From the NCBI GenBank assembly GCA_003165075.1, contig PLSM01000187.1, positions 6,644-70,643 on the forward strand: 64,000 nucleotides of DNA. The letters are read 5' to 3'. Positions within the stretch are counted from its first letter, which is position 1, and every line of letters begins with the position of its first letter. The position numbers were made by a program, and so were the translations under genes. Under the pieces are notes generated by a model. It had not been told where the DNA came from. It saw only the letters and a list, made by a program, of their open reading frames with translations, and made no database searches. The DNA is from Acidobacteriaceae bacterium (GTDB taxonomy: Bacteria; Acidobacteriota; Terriglobia; Terriglobales; Acidobacteriaceae). Shown piece after piece: positions 27,310-37,272 of the stretch.

Positions 27310-29907
27310 ATGTCTTACATCAAGGGTTCTACCGCACAACTTTCGGCTGTGCTTGCAGCGGTCCTTTTATCCTTCCTTTCGGTTTCCGTATCGGCGCAGA
27401 CATTGACGCTGAACGACGGGTCCATCCTGCGCAAAAGTCCGAGTCGGATTGGTTTAAACATCGGAGCGATCGACTATTGGGATAACGGTCAGATTCTGAA
27501 GAACCTGATAGGCTCCACCAACCCTGGATTTGAGCCCTTGCTGGATCAGCAAATCTGGGCCCTGACGTCCGCTGGGAGCACGAGCGCCTTTACCATTCCG
27601 GATAAATACGACACGGTGCCACCAAACTACTGGGCAGGTGGAGCTTTTAGCGTGGTGGAATCTCAATCGGGCGGGGCTGAGCTGGGATGCAAAGGGACAA
27701 TCGCGTCCAATACCGGGCCTAACTATCCTGAAGAGGGAGTAACGAACTGGGTCCCACCGGCGATCAGCGTTTCATCGCCATGCAATGCGCGGTTCAACGT
27801 CGGCGACGTCATCATCATGAGTAAGTCCGTATATCCGACCCCAGAGTCATGGTGGGAGTCAGGGAGCCGCGGTGGCGTCGCAGGGACCGTGAAGGGTGGT
27901 GCTCAGCTTCTTTCCGATACCACCGACCTTTGCGACACCTGCGGCAGCCAGGCTCTCAACATGAATGCTACGGCTCAAGGATCATCGGCTACCGTAGACT
28001 CCTACTTCGACAGCGCGAGTACCGAAGATATCTTTGTCTTGATGAGCGGCACTTACCAATTCTCTTTTTGGGCCAAGCCGGCTTCGGGCACTCCACTCCT
28101 GACTGCGGCGGTCCGCCGTATTTCGCAGGGTGGATTCAACTGCGGTACCTACACGCCAGAGCTTGCTGCACACTGGGCGCAATATAAATGGACATGTACA
28201 GCGACGGAATCGGCTACAGCCACGGCACCGGGTCCCGTCGAAGTAGCAATTCGCGTCACAGGCGGATCGCTCTATCTTGACAACCTCAGCTTTGAAAAGA
28301 TCGGCACTAATCCCAATAACACTACCGTCCTTCGCGATGAAGTCATTGAAACTCTGCAGAATTACTATGGTCTATCGACAGGTTACCCTGGCATGTTCCG
28401 ATACTGGGTAAATCAGAACGCCGAAAACATGAACAACTGGACCCTGCCGGACTACGCGCACGCGCCTACCAGCGGGGGCGCGGGGTACTTCGTCGGTCCG
28501 AACGGAGCAGGGGCTGTGAGTCTTTCACTCGAAGATTACCTGGTCATCTGCAAGTTACTCAATGCTGAGCCCTATCTTGAAGTCCCAGTGACCTTCTCGA
28601 CCCCCGATGCGGAGAGTCTAATTGAGTTTCTCGCCAGCCCGCCTGCCACAACCACCTACGGCGATCGGCGCGTAGGCCTGGGCCAATCGAAACCTTGGAC
28701 CACCGTCTTCAACAAGATTCATCTTTCCTTCTGCAACGAATGCTGGAACTGGGGATCCTTTCGAGGACAGTCGCTTCCCTACCGGCCCAACACGCCAAAC
28801 TCCGAGTACTACTATGACTACAGCGTGCGCGCCCGCGATATATTTGCTGCCATGCGTGCAGTCAGCTACTATTCCGCATCTTCGTTTGATCTGGTGATGA
28901 ATGCTCAGACCGCGGTCTCCTGGTCGATGGACTTGGCAATTCAGAGGGCCCATCCCGATTCGATCGAGATCGAGGACTACACTTACCCCACGGTAAGCAG
29001 CTTCAACACCGAAGTTGCATTGTGGCAGCCAGCACTGGTGGAACCCTACGAAACGGTAACTAACCCATCCGATGTCAAGAACTTCTACCAATCCGTTCAT
29101 GACTATCAATCGCTCTCGTCTTGCGGAGCATCGGGGACGGCGCGGTGCAATGTGAATATTTATGAGTGGGGGCAGGACACCACGGGCGGTGGTATCGATC
29201 AGACACATCTGGACTTCATCAACGCCGGAGCTGGCGAGGGCGTAGTGATGGCCCTGCAGCCTCTACTGAATTTGCAACACTTCGGCATCGGTCCGCAGTC
29301 GTTGTTCGCGCTCACTGAATACAAGAATCCGGCTCCCAACAACAAGACCGCGAAGCTTTGGGGAAACGTCGTCGACATGGGGGGCGCAACCAATAATGTG
29401 CGTCCTTCGTTCCTGGGCGTGTCCTTGGTCAACCAATCGATCATCGGCCCCATGTACTCTTGCCCGATTACCGCCAATCCCACCTATAACTTCGCGGGTT
29501 CGCCGAACGGTGTGAAGCCCATGCCGGAACTTAACAACGTTCCCTATCTATATGCATTCTGCTTTGAGAAGGGGACGCGGCGATCCCTGGTATTGATCAA
29601 CACGGATCTTTCCAGTAGTCACACCATAAGCTTCGCTGGAACAAATCCCCCTCAGGGTGTGGTTTCGCAGCGTGAGCTTGCGCCGGGATCACTGAACGAA
29701 ATGAACGAGGCGCCGACTGGGACCGCGACAAACCGGACTCCCGCTACCGTCTCGGTCAGGACGACCGCTCTTTCGAACCCACGCTCCATAACCCTGCCTC
29801 CCTTTTCTGTCATCGCACTCGATTATGCTGTGGGAGGCCAGGCGGCTGTGGGCGCGAATCGTGGCTCACTTCAACTCTCCGCCACATCAAATGTGGCGAC
29901 AAGGTAA
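27310..29907 (+). CDS. Secreted protein, paralogue of the N-terminal ~830 aa of the 21199..25308 product
   Basis: Signal peptide then QTLTLNDGSILRKSPSRIGLNIGAIDYWDNGQILKNLIGSTNPGFEPLLDQQIWAL, LSFCNECWN, VNIYEWGQDT, GVVMALQPLLNLQHFGIGPQSLF; lacks repeats and TM tail. Confidence 0.88.
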   Translation: MSYIKGSTAQLSAVLAAVLLSFLSVSVSAQTLTLNDGSILRKSPSRIGLNIGAIDYWDNGQILKNLIGSTNPGFEPLLDQQIWALTSAGSTSAFTIPDKYDTVPPNYWAGGAFSVVESQSGGAELGCKGTIASNTGPNYPEEGVTNWVPPAISVSSPCNARFNVGDVIIMSKSVYPTPESWWESGSRGGVAGTVKGGAQLLSDTTDLCDTCGSQALNMNATAQGSSATVDSYFDSASTEDIFVLMSGTYQFSFWAKPASGTPLLTAAVRRISQGGFNCGTYTPELAAHWAQYKWTCTATESATATAPGPVEVAIRVTGGSLYLDNLSFEKIGTNPNNTTVLRDEVIETLQNYYGLSTGYPGMFRYWVNQNAENMNNWTLPDYAHAPTSGGAGYFVGPNGAGAVSLSLEDYLVICKLLNAEPYLEVPVTFSTPDAESLIEFLASPPATTTYGDRRVGLGQSKPWTTVFNKIHLSFCNECWNWGSFRGQSLPYRPNTPNSEYYYDYSVRARDIFAAMRAVSYYSASSFDLVMNAQTAVSWSMDLAIQRAHPDSIEIEDYTYPTVSSFNTEVALWQPALVEPYETVTNPSDVKNFYQSVHDYQSLSSCGASGTARCNVNIYEWGQDTTGGGIDQTHLDFINAGAGEGVVMALQPLLNLQHFGIGPQSLFALTEYKNPAPNNKTAKLWGNVVDMGGATNNVRPSFLGVSLVNQSIIGPMYSCPITANPTYNFAGSPNGVKPMPELNNVPYLYAFCFEKGTRRSLVLINTDLSSSHTISFAGTNPPQGVVSQRELAPGSLNEMNEAPTGTATNRTPATVSVRTTALSNPRSITLPPFSVIALDYAVGGQAAVGANRGSLQLSATSNVATR

Positions 29908-30101
29908 GTATCCCAACAATAGAATCAGCGGCCTCGACATCAGGGCTCTCGAACGGGCAAAATCGCATCCGTTTGTAAACTGCTCCCTGCCGATGCCGCA
30001 TAAAGAAAGTAGGCAAATTCAGCTTGGTTCTCAGCCATTCCGGCTGGCAGTTGCGTCGAATATTATGTCAATTCAGTCAAATCTCTATCCAGGAGGGATG
30101 C

Positions 30102-30695
30102 GTGAAAAAGTGGCCTTCAGCAGAAAGGCGTGCTTTATTCTTACTGCTCGTCTTGTTTCTGCTGTGCCTTCCCATCGCTTATCACTTGATCAAGGCTTCC
30201 GCGAACACCGCGTTTCTAGGGGATTCCCTCACTGAGGAGTGGGTATATCCACGGGTTAACCTGGGCATCTACGGGAATACAACAGCACAGATGTTCGCAC
30301 GTTTCCCCGCCCAGATCCAAGGACACCACTATAGGCGGGTCGTGATCCTCGGCGGTACGAACGATGTCTTGCTGCGCATTGATCCCACTGTCACAATACA
30401 TAATCTTCAGGAGATCGGAACCTACACGGTACAAGCGGGCGCACAGCCTGTGCTCTGTGAAATCCCTCCCATCTTTCACAGCTTCGATCCCAACGATAAG
30501 ACTGATTATTCAAATCAGGTTCACACGCTCAATCAACAAATTATCCAGCTTGCCGCCGCGCACAAGTGGAAGCTCGTTGATTACTACGATCCTCTCTTGG
30601 GCCACCCCGGATACTCATCCGATGGAGTTCACATGAAACACAGAGGATACATCATTATGGAATGGACTTATCTTCGGGAGACGCCTTCCTTCTAG
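30102..30695 (+). CDS. SGNH/GDSL-type hydrolase
   Basis: GTG start preceded by AGGAGGG; N-terminal TM; AFLGDSLTEEW (block I), ILGGTNDVLL (block III), SDGVHMKHRGYIIM (block V). Confidence 0.85.
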   Translation: MKKWPSAERRALFLLLVLFLLCLPIAYHLIKASANTAFLGDSLTEEWVYPRVNLGIYGNTTAQMFARFPAQIQGHHYRRVVILGGTNDVLLRIDPTVTIHNLQEIGTYTVQAGAQPVLCEIPPIFHSFDPNDKTDYSNQVHTLNQQIIQLAAAHKWKLVDYYDPLLGHPGYSSDGVHMKHRGYIIMEWTYLRETPSF

Positions 30696-30700
30696 GACCC

Positions 30701-32068
30701 TCAACCGAATACGCGTTTGAACGCGAACTTGGGACGTGCCGGAACCTCTACTATCGCACTCGCCTCGGCGGATGCAGGCACGATGGACTGACTCCAGCCG
30801 ATCAATAGAAATGCAACCTGCGGCAGTTGTTCTCCCATATAGACGGTGTAAATCGTGATCCAAAACACTGCCATCGCTCCCAGCAGGCTCACAGCAAAGG
30901 CTGTATCCTCACGGGCCTTCAATCTCCATACGTTAACAATCAGACGCCGGAATGTCTCAGCCCCGATAAGTAGAAACAGGATGAGCCCAAGCTTTCCGTA
31001 GGAGAGCTGGATCAATAGATACTCGTTGTCGATGGAGGGCATTCCCCCGATGCGGGGATGGCTTAAGTATCCCCAACCCAGCCAGCCACCTTCCTGCGCA
31101 ATTGGCTGGTAGAGTTCATTCATTTGGCGTCTGTAAACTGCACTGCCACGTCGCTCGTCGGCCAGTGCCAGTCGATCAGCAACATTCGTGTAGCGAAGAA
31201 AGTAAAGATACGATCCATATGCCGCCGTCGCCAGCAGTAATACAACACCGCAAGTAGCCAGCTTTCGACTCTTGAATCTTGGAATCTGAAGAATCACTGC
31301 TGCAGCGGCCATGCCGATGAGTGGGCCGCGGGATTGTGTCAGCAATAGGTACCCGAACAACAGCACGCCCGGAAGATGGACCTTCTCTAACCTGCCGGGA
31401 AGTTCCTTCGGCGAATCGCTCGATTGCGCCTTGGTTCTATAGAACAGCCATGAATTCAACGCCAGGGTCATTCCAAAGACAATCCCCGCCAATTCAGCAT
31501 CATTGAATGAGACCGCCATTCGTCCGCGTCCGGCCCGCAATTGAACGTTCGACTGTACAGCAGTCGTTTGAAAAAACTCTTGACCTACGACACCATAGAG
31601 GCTTTGTCCCATCCGCCACTCGTAGAAGCCCAGAGGTCCCATCAAAAGAATCAGAATGATAATCCGTTTCACGGTCGCATGTCGTAGACCGGGCTCAATG
31701 ATCTTTCGTCCCGTAACATATGCCAGGAAGATGGACAAAAACGCTGTAAAAGTCAGGAAGACACCGTCATTCGTGACATGCTCACGGGTGATTTCACTTA
31801 CACCCAGGCAGATCATGAACAGGACCATTAGGATGTCTAAGAACGAAGGAACGCCACTTCGCACCAATCGATACAGGGCTATGGCGCCGATCGGGATCAG
31901 CGCGCCCTGCGCAGCCGAGATTGCAGGCATGTGAGGCACGTTGAATACGTATCCGTTCGGGAGAAGCAATAGAGCTGGCAGGTAAACCCACAGGAACGCA
32001 ATCTCGACTCGGCCCCGGATCACGAGAATAAGGGAGACCAGAGCCGGCAGAACGAAAAGTGCACTCAT
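30701..32068 (-). CDS. O-antigen ligase-like (Wzy/WaaL-type) polytopic membrane protein
   Basis: ~10+ hydrophobic segments; LLFGYLLLTQSRGPLIGMAAA and GWGYLSHPRIGGMPSIDNEYLLIQLSYGKLGLILFL typical of O-antigen ligase family. Confidence 0.75.
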   Translation of the reverse strand: MSALFVLPALVSLILVIRGRVEIAFLWVYLPALLLLPNGYVFNVPHMPAISAAQGALIPIGAIALYRLVRSGVPSFLDILMVLFMICLGVSEITREHVTNDGVFLTFTAFLSIFLAYVTGRKIIEPGLRHATVKRIIILILLMGPLGFYEWRMGQSLYGVVGQEFFQTTAVQSNVQLRAGRGRMAVSFNDAELAGIVFGMTLALNSWLFYRTKAQSSDSPKELPGRLEKVHLPGVLLFGYLLLTQSRGPLIGMAAAAVILQIPRFKSRKLATCGVVLLLATAAYGSYLYFLRYTNVADRLALADERRGSAVYRRQMNELYQPIAQEGGWLGWGYLSHPRIGGMPSIDNEYLLIQLSYGKLGLILFLLIGAETFRRLIVNVWRLKAREDTAFAVSLLGAMAVFWITIYTVYMGEQLPQVAFLLIGWSQSIVPASAEASAIVEVPARPKFAFKRVFG

Positions 32069-32207
32069 GGAACCAGATTACTCGACTCGACCGGTCTGTA
32101 AAGTGATGATTTACAAGCCACGGGCCCATGCGACTCAAAGCTTTTTAGAAACTGACCCGCTCAACAAAACTGAGCCAAAACGACCTGGAGATTTCGGCCT
32201 GCATGGT

Positions 32208-32655
32208 TCGGCCAGTGCCGAGTGGTCATTGGGCTGTCTCTGGGACCGGCCGGAGGTCTCTGTCGTTCTCAGTGGCTTGGGCGACATAAACCGGCAGAAG
32301 AGAATCCCCATTCCGCCGACGTGTCACGCGCGCACAGCTTCAGCAAAGCGAATCAGAAACTGATTGTCGAGATAAGGAAAAGTACTCCGCGCGAGCCGTC
32401 ATTCCCTGCACCAGGTGCAGCTGCGGTAGAACGTGCTCGAACTGTGTCGACATTCCGAGTAACCTTGGATTCTTCAACTACGCGTATCTATTCGATGACA
32501 TCGACTGCGCCTGCTTTAAGTACCGGGTGTGTCTCCCAGAAGAACAGCGCTCCGGATCTTGTATCGAATCCGGCACATGCGAAGGCCTGTGTCCGCAAGA
32601 AATTCCGATCATGGAGTGGATGCCTAGGTGTCCGCGCTGCTGGCCTTATGGAAAC
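32208..32655 (+). pseudogene. Decayed C-terminal part of an aldo/keto reductase with ferredoxin-like Cys cluster (three frames, two frameshifts)
   Basis: Frame a: SAEWSLGCLWDRPEVSVVLSGLGDIN; frame b: PAEENPHSADVSRAHSFSKANQKLIVEIRKSTPREP; frame c (from 32401, 85 codons): IPCTRCSCGRTCSNCVDIPSNLGFFNYAYLFDDIDCACFKYRVCLPEEQRSGSCIESGTCEGLCPQEIPIMEWMPR. Together matches the conserved C-terminus of 4Fe-4S-containing AKRs. Confidence 0.8.
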
Positions 32656-32717
32656 TGACCTTGCCCGCGCAAAACGTATCCCTTAGCGAGTTGCTGTAAT
32701 AGCGAAGGGAGACGCAG

Positions 32718-33014
32718 ATGAGGAACGGGAAGCGAGGCAGGTACACGCTGGAATTCAAGCAGGAGGCGGTGTGGCTGGTGGAGTCGGGCCAGAGCATTGG
32801 GGAGGCAGCGCGCAGTCTGGGCGTGGTCTAGCAGACGCTGTCGAATTGGGTCAAGGCGCAGCGCGAGGGAAGGCTGAAGGAAGTCAGCGGCAAGGCGGGG
32901 GTGATGGCCGAGCAGATGGAGATCAGTCGTCTACGCGCGGAACTGGCGCGGGTGAAGATGGAGCGCGACATACTGGGAAAAGCGACGGCATACTTTGCAA
33001 AGGGCCAGAAGTGA
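32718..33014 (+). pseudogene. IS3-family transposase OrfA, internal stop
   Basis: MRNGKRGRYTLEFKQEAVWLVESGQSIGEAARSLGVV*QTLSNWVKAQREGRLKEVSGKAGVMAEQMEISRLRAELARVKMERDILGKATAYFAKGQK; TAG at 32829-32831. Confidence 0.88.
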
Positions 33015-33900
33015 AGTATGCCTTCATCGAACGCCATCGGCATCTCTGGCCGATTTGTGTGCAGTGCCGAGTGCTCAAGGTGAGGGCATCCGGCTTTCAT
33101 CAACACCGGACTCGGCGGCGGCGGCTCACGCATCGGAGGCATTTGACGGATGCGGCGCTGCTGGCGCACATCAGCGCGGTGTATGCAGAACATCGCGGGG
33201 CCTATGGTTGGCCGCGCATCTGGCGAGAGTTGGTGAAGCGCGGCATCCGCGTGGGCAAGCAGTGGGTGCAGCGGCTGATGCAGCAGCACGGCATTCGCGC
33301 CCGTGGCAAGCGGCGGTTCCGTGTTGCGACCACTGACAGCGGGCATGATCTGCCTATCGCGCCCAACTTGTGAACTGCAACTTCACCCCGGCCGCGCCCA
33401 ACCAGGCGTGGTCGGGTGACATCACGTATATCGCCACCGAGGAAGGCTGGTCGTTTCTGGCCGTCGCGATCGATCTGTTCTGCCGTAAGGTGGTGGGCTG
33501 GTCAATGCGACCGGACCTGCGTCGCCGCTTGGTTATCGACGCCTTGGAGATGGGCCTGTTTCAACGCCATCCGCGGAAAGGAGAACTGATTTTCCATAGT
33601 GATCATGGCAGTCAGTACGCCAGCGAGGATTTCCGCCAGGTACTGGAAAAGCACGGCATCCTGGCTTCGATGAGCCGCAAGGGCAACTGCTGGGACAACG
33701 CCGTGACCGAGACGCTGTTCGGATCGCTGAAAGTGGAGCGGCTACACGGTGAGCGCTTTGAAACCATCCGACAGGCCAAGGACACGGTGCTGGCCTGGCT
33801 GCTCTGGTATAACCGCCAACGCATGCACTCAACCCTGAACTATCTCAGCCCGGCTGAATTCGAAAGCCGCTGGGAGAACCCAGGCACGCAGGCCGCCTGA
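33011..33900 (+). pseudogene. IS3-family transposase OrfB (DDE), frameshifted
   Basis: MKYAFIERHRHLWPICVQCRVLKVRASGF...HRGAYGWPRIWREL...IAPNL* then in another frame NCNFTPAAPNQAWSGDITYIATEEGWSFLAVAIDLF...FHSDHGSQYAS...GNCWDNAVTETLFGSLK; a missing base near 33371 breaks the frame. Confidence 0.88.
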
Positions 33901-33980
33901 CCGTTATGGGATACACATTCTGAGAGCAAGGTCAGAGCGAGACGAATCTGTAAACTATACGGAATAATACGATTCTATAT

Positions 33981-34056
33981 TGGGGCGGCTAGTGGGGATC
34001 GAACCCACGACATCCTGAGCCACAGTCAGGCGTTCTGCCGCTGAACTATAGCCGCC
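33981..34056 (-). tRNA. tRNA-His (GTG)
   Basis: Minus-strand GGCGGCTATAGTTCAGCGGCAGAACGCCTGACTGTGGCTCAGGATGTCGTGGGTTCGATCCCCACTAGCCGCCCCA; cloverleaf-consistent, anticodon GTG, encoded CCA. Confidence 0.95.
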
Positions 34057-34118
34057 ATGTGACCCTTTGATTGTAGCATCGATTCAGGGGTTACGACCCG
34101 GCTTGAACCCCTCCGCTC

Positions 34119-34676
34119 ATGCCCCGAAATGCCTTCAACCCGCCCCCCGGTGACCTGCCCATAACAGGCCAGGATTCGCCGCCAAGGTTTTCGGCACAAC
34201 ACCCGGTACGATGGGCCGGTGGCGCGGGGCTCTTTAGTGACCGCACTCTCCAAGGGTTGGAAGTCCTACTCGACGAGGCCTTCAAGATTCCCGGAACGGG
34301 CATCAGCTTCGGGCTGGGCGGGATTATCGGGTTGGTCCCTGGCCTGGGAGACGTGCTGGCGGGGTTGCTGTCGTTGATTATCCCTCTCGCTGCCTGGGTG
34401 CGCGGTGTCCCCTATGTAACACTTGTGCGCATGGCGGCAAATCTCGGCATTGGCGTGTTGGTGGGTTCCATCCCATTTTTGGGCGACGCTTTCGACATTG
34501 CATGGAAGGCCAACCGCCGCAACTACCAATTGCTGCAGCACCACCTGGGCGAGTCGTGTCGCCACAACTGGCGAGACTGGGCATTCCTTCTTCTGCTGGT
34601 CGCGGCACTGGGGCTGGTCTTCGCTATTCCTGTTGCCCTGGTAATATGGCTGCTGTTCGTGCTCGATGGACGTTAG
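34119..34676 (+). CDS. DUF4112 domain-containing protein
   Basis: [43 protein letters not shown]...[24 protein letters not shown]. Confidence 0.82.
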   Translation: MPRNAFNPPPGDLPITGQDSPPRFSAQHPVRWAGGAGLFSDRTLQGLEVLLDEAFKIPGTGISFGLGGIIGLVPGLGDVLAGLLSLIIPLAAWVRGVPYVTLVRMAANLGIGVLVGSIPFLGDAFDIAWKANRRNYQLLQHHLGESCRHNWRDWAFLLLLVAALGLVFAIPVALVIWLLFVLDGR

Positions 34677-34772
34677 GGTCTAGGCATGTATGAGGTCAGA
34701 CCCTCAACGTGCACGGCCACGATCACCATCCGGAGAGAAATACCGATCCGCGTTACAATCAAATGAGCCAGT

Positions 34773-34849
34773 CGGGGCGTAGCGCAGCCTGGTAGCGCAT
34801 CTGCTTTGGGAGCAGAGGGTCCTCGGTTCAAATCCGAGCGCCCCGACCA
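34773..34849 (+). tRNA. tRNA-Pro (TGG)
   Basis: CGGGGCGTAGCGCAGCCTGGTAGCGCATCTGCTTTGGGAGCAGAGGGTCCTCGGTTCAAATCCGAGCGCCCCGACCA; anticodon TGG, encoded CCA. Confidence 0.95.
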
Positions 34850-35100
34850 GTTAAGGCCAATTTGCTAAATAGTAGCTTCTGGTGCCCCACTGTTCGACAT
34901 TAGGGCCCCTGTCGAGTCTCCTCTCCCCGCCCAAGATCCGGAATTTAAGCCCCAGCTCGCCTCGCTTCCCTCGCCCCGTATCGCTATAGGTCTCAAGCGC
35001 CTTCCACAAGAATGACCCGCTAAAAATCGGGAGTCGAATCGGCTGCCAGGAGCCATTTTGCGCAGAGCTCTGCTAAAGCAGCAGAGCGAGAAGCCGCACG

Positions 35101-37272
35101 TCACGTCAACGGTTCGCCCGCCAGACTACGAAATGGTTTCACCATTTGAAGAAGAGCCGCACAGCCATAGGCAATAGCGGCAATAAGCAAAAGGGCCTTC
35201 ATCCCTATGACAAAGGACAGGTTCTGTGCCAAGCCTCCCGCGACTGCACCGAGCATGTTCGCGCCAAAGGCATCGGTTCGGCCGGCCACGCGGCGAAAAC
35301 TCTCGGTGAATATGATTCCCGCAAAGAAGATGGGCACGCAGTATGCAAAACAGATCAGGAGACCTACCTGCGTTCCCGAGCCCGGCACCTTGTACCAGGG
35401 AATCGCATAGTCAACCAAAAGCGTCGCACAGAGACATGCGTAGTAGATGCTCAAATTACCTGGGCGCTGACGCCTTACGAACATGTTCGCCAAAAGCAGA
35501 ACCGTAAGAATACCTGATAATGCGATACAGTTCAAAAGCCAGGTTGTACCGAAATACAAGGCGAGGCGGCTCACCAGTTGGGTCTCCATTAACAGAAATC
35601 CTGCTCCGAGCAGAAAGAATTGCCATGTGCCGGTTTGCTTCGGTTTCAAGACTGGCCTGACCAGGAAGAACGCCATCACCAGAATGATTGCAGACACCGC
35701 AAAGTAAGCCCGGGGGATGGAATGCCGATTGTGATAAACGTAGGGCCAGTCATCCGTCGTCGGCGGTGGGGCATTGTCCACCGTAAGGGGGAACTGAGGC
35801 GGACGTGCGCCCACGAAAGCTGACTCCTGTGCCTCACCAGCTCGTTGCCAAAGCTGGGGAGAATCCGATTCGATGAAAACGGTGGCCGGAGCCAGGGAGC
35901 CGAGCGAAGCGGCGTAATAAGTTATAGGGGGCCGTGGGAAAATGTGGCTTAGCATCGCGTAGAACCGCTGTCCGATCCAGGTCCAGGGCTTTCTCACTTC
36001 AAATTTAAGAACCAGTATCCCGTCCTTATTCAGCAGCCGCCTGGCATCACTGAATGACTCTTCTGTATACACGTAGTTATCAACCCGCATGTTGCTGTAC
36101 CCAGAGAACTCAGTGTGTGAGTCCAGCAGCCCAAAGATGATGACGTCGTATTTGTCCTGGCATTTACGAAGATAGTTCCTGGCGTCGTTGGTGATTAGAT
36201 GGACCTTTGGAGAACTATAAGGGCGCTCGGGATGGAGACGCGTGCCTATTGTGGAGATGAGCGGATCAATCTCCACTGCGTCGACGTGCGAAGCTCCATG
36301 TCGCAGCGCGGCAGCTACATCATTCCCAGCTCCAGATCCGATCACCAGAACACGATTTGCACCTTCGGCAAAGTGAAATGGGCTGTCATAAGAACTGTCT
36401 TGGATTTTGCTCGCCAGTTGTGGATTCTTGGCCAGAAACTCGGGGCTCGCATTGGCAATCGACATGTAGCCCTCATTGTTCACGTCGATATCGTATTGCT
36501 GGTTACCGACATCCGTGACTGAGAGCTTCTGGTACGGAGACCAGTAAACTGATTTCCCGGCTGTAGGTCTCAAAGCCAGCAGTGTAATCCCCAACAGGGC
36601 ACAAGCAACGAGCGCGGAGCGCCACGAAAGAGGTTGCGCAAGTAGGACGAGAGCGAAGGCGACAACAAACCAATACGACGGAGAAAGCCACCAGAATGCG
36701 AGGATGGCGAGAAGCCAGATACCCGCCAGGCTGCCCAGCAAATTGACTGAATACGCTGCCACTGTGTTGGGTGAGGCTTCCAGGTAATATCCCACCCAAC
36801 GGCCTAGCGGGATCATGGCCATAATAAGCAACGTCAGGAACAGAGCCACAGCCAATAGCGAAGCGGCAAGAATGAAAATGTATTGGGATAGAGAGAGTTT
36901 GCCATAGACCTGACCCCAGAGTGCAGCATCCGGCGTGTAAGAAAGAACCGTCGAAAGGAGTCGTAGGAAGGAGTGCCACAGCCCGAACGGCAGATTCACC
37001 ACAACCGCCAACGTGGTGATGGCAAACAGAGAGGGCAATAAGCTGCCGCGCTTGTTCGAAGTGAAACAACCCACGCCAAAGCCCAGAAAACACACAATAA
37101 GTGACAAGTTCTGGAAGAAGGCGAAGATCTTCACCTCCGTGCCGAGCCAGCGAATCAGAACAATCTCCAGGTAAAGGGCCGCCGAACTGATCAGCAGTAA
37201 ACGCCACATAGAGGATCGCTGCGCCGACGCTGGCGCTGTCTGAGCCGACTCCGAGGATGTTTTGAGTGTCAC
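35101..37272 (-). CDS. Spermidine-synthase-like domain embedded in a polytopic membrane protein
   Basis: Many N- and C-terminal TM segments flanking VLVIGSGAGNDVAAALRHGASHVDAVEIDPLI...NDARNYLRKCQDKYDVIIFGLLDSHT...VYTEESFSDARRLL. Confidence 0.8.
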   Translation of the reverse strand: MTLKTSSESAQTAPASAQRSSMWRLLLISSAALYLEIVLIRWLGTEVKIFAFFQNLSLIVCFLGFGVGCFTSNKRGSLLPSLFAITTLAVVVNLPFGLWHSFLRLLSTVLSYTPDAALWGQVYGKLSLSQYIFILAASLLAVALFLTLLIMAMIPLGRWVGYYLEASPNTVAAYSVNLLGSLAGIWLLAILAFWWLSPSYWFVVAFALVLLAQPLSWRSALVACALLGITLLALRPTAGKSVYWSPYQKLSVTDVGNQQYDIDVNNEGYMSIANASPEFLAKNPQLASKIQDSSYDSPFHFAEGANRVLVIGSGAGNDVAAALRHGASHVDAVEIDPLISTIGTRLHPERPYSSPKVHLITNDARNYLRKCQDKYDVIIFGLLDSHTEFSGYSNMRVDNYVYTEESFSDARRLLNKDGILVLKFEVRKPWTWIGQRFYAMLSHIFPRPPITYYAASLGSLAPATVFIESDSPQLWQRAGEAQESAFVGARPPQFPLTVDNAPPPTTDDWPYVYHNRHSIPRAYFAVSAIILVMAFFLVRPVLKPKQTGTWQFFLLGAGFLLMETQLVSRLALYFGTTWLLNCIALSGILTVLLLANMFVRRQRPGNLSIYYACLCATLLVDYAIPWYKVPGSGTQVGLLICFAYCVPIFFAGIIFTESFRRVAGRTDAFGANMLGAVAGGLAQNLSFVIGMKALLLIAAIAYGCAALLQMVKPFRSLAGEPLT

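Larger units (their letters stand above)
32656..33934 (+). mobile_element. IS3-family insertion sequence, inactivated
   Basis: Imperfect 30-bp terminal inverted repeats: TGACCTTGCCCGCGCAAAACGTATCCCTTA (32656-32685) vs reverse complement of 33905-33934 TGACCTTGCTCTCAGAATGTGTATCCCATA (22/30 identical); encloses orfA/orfB remnants. Confidence 0.85.

Noticed and set aside
32130-32180. Possible second IS end (AAACTGACCCGCTC)
   Set aside because: Short similarity to remembered IS21-type ends only; no transposase or matching inverted repeat found.
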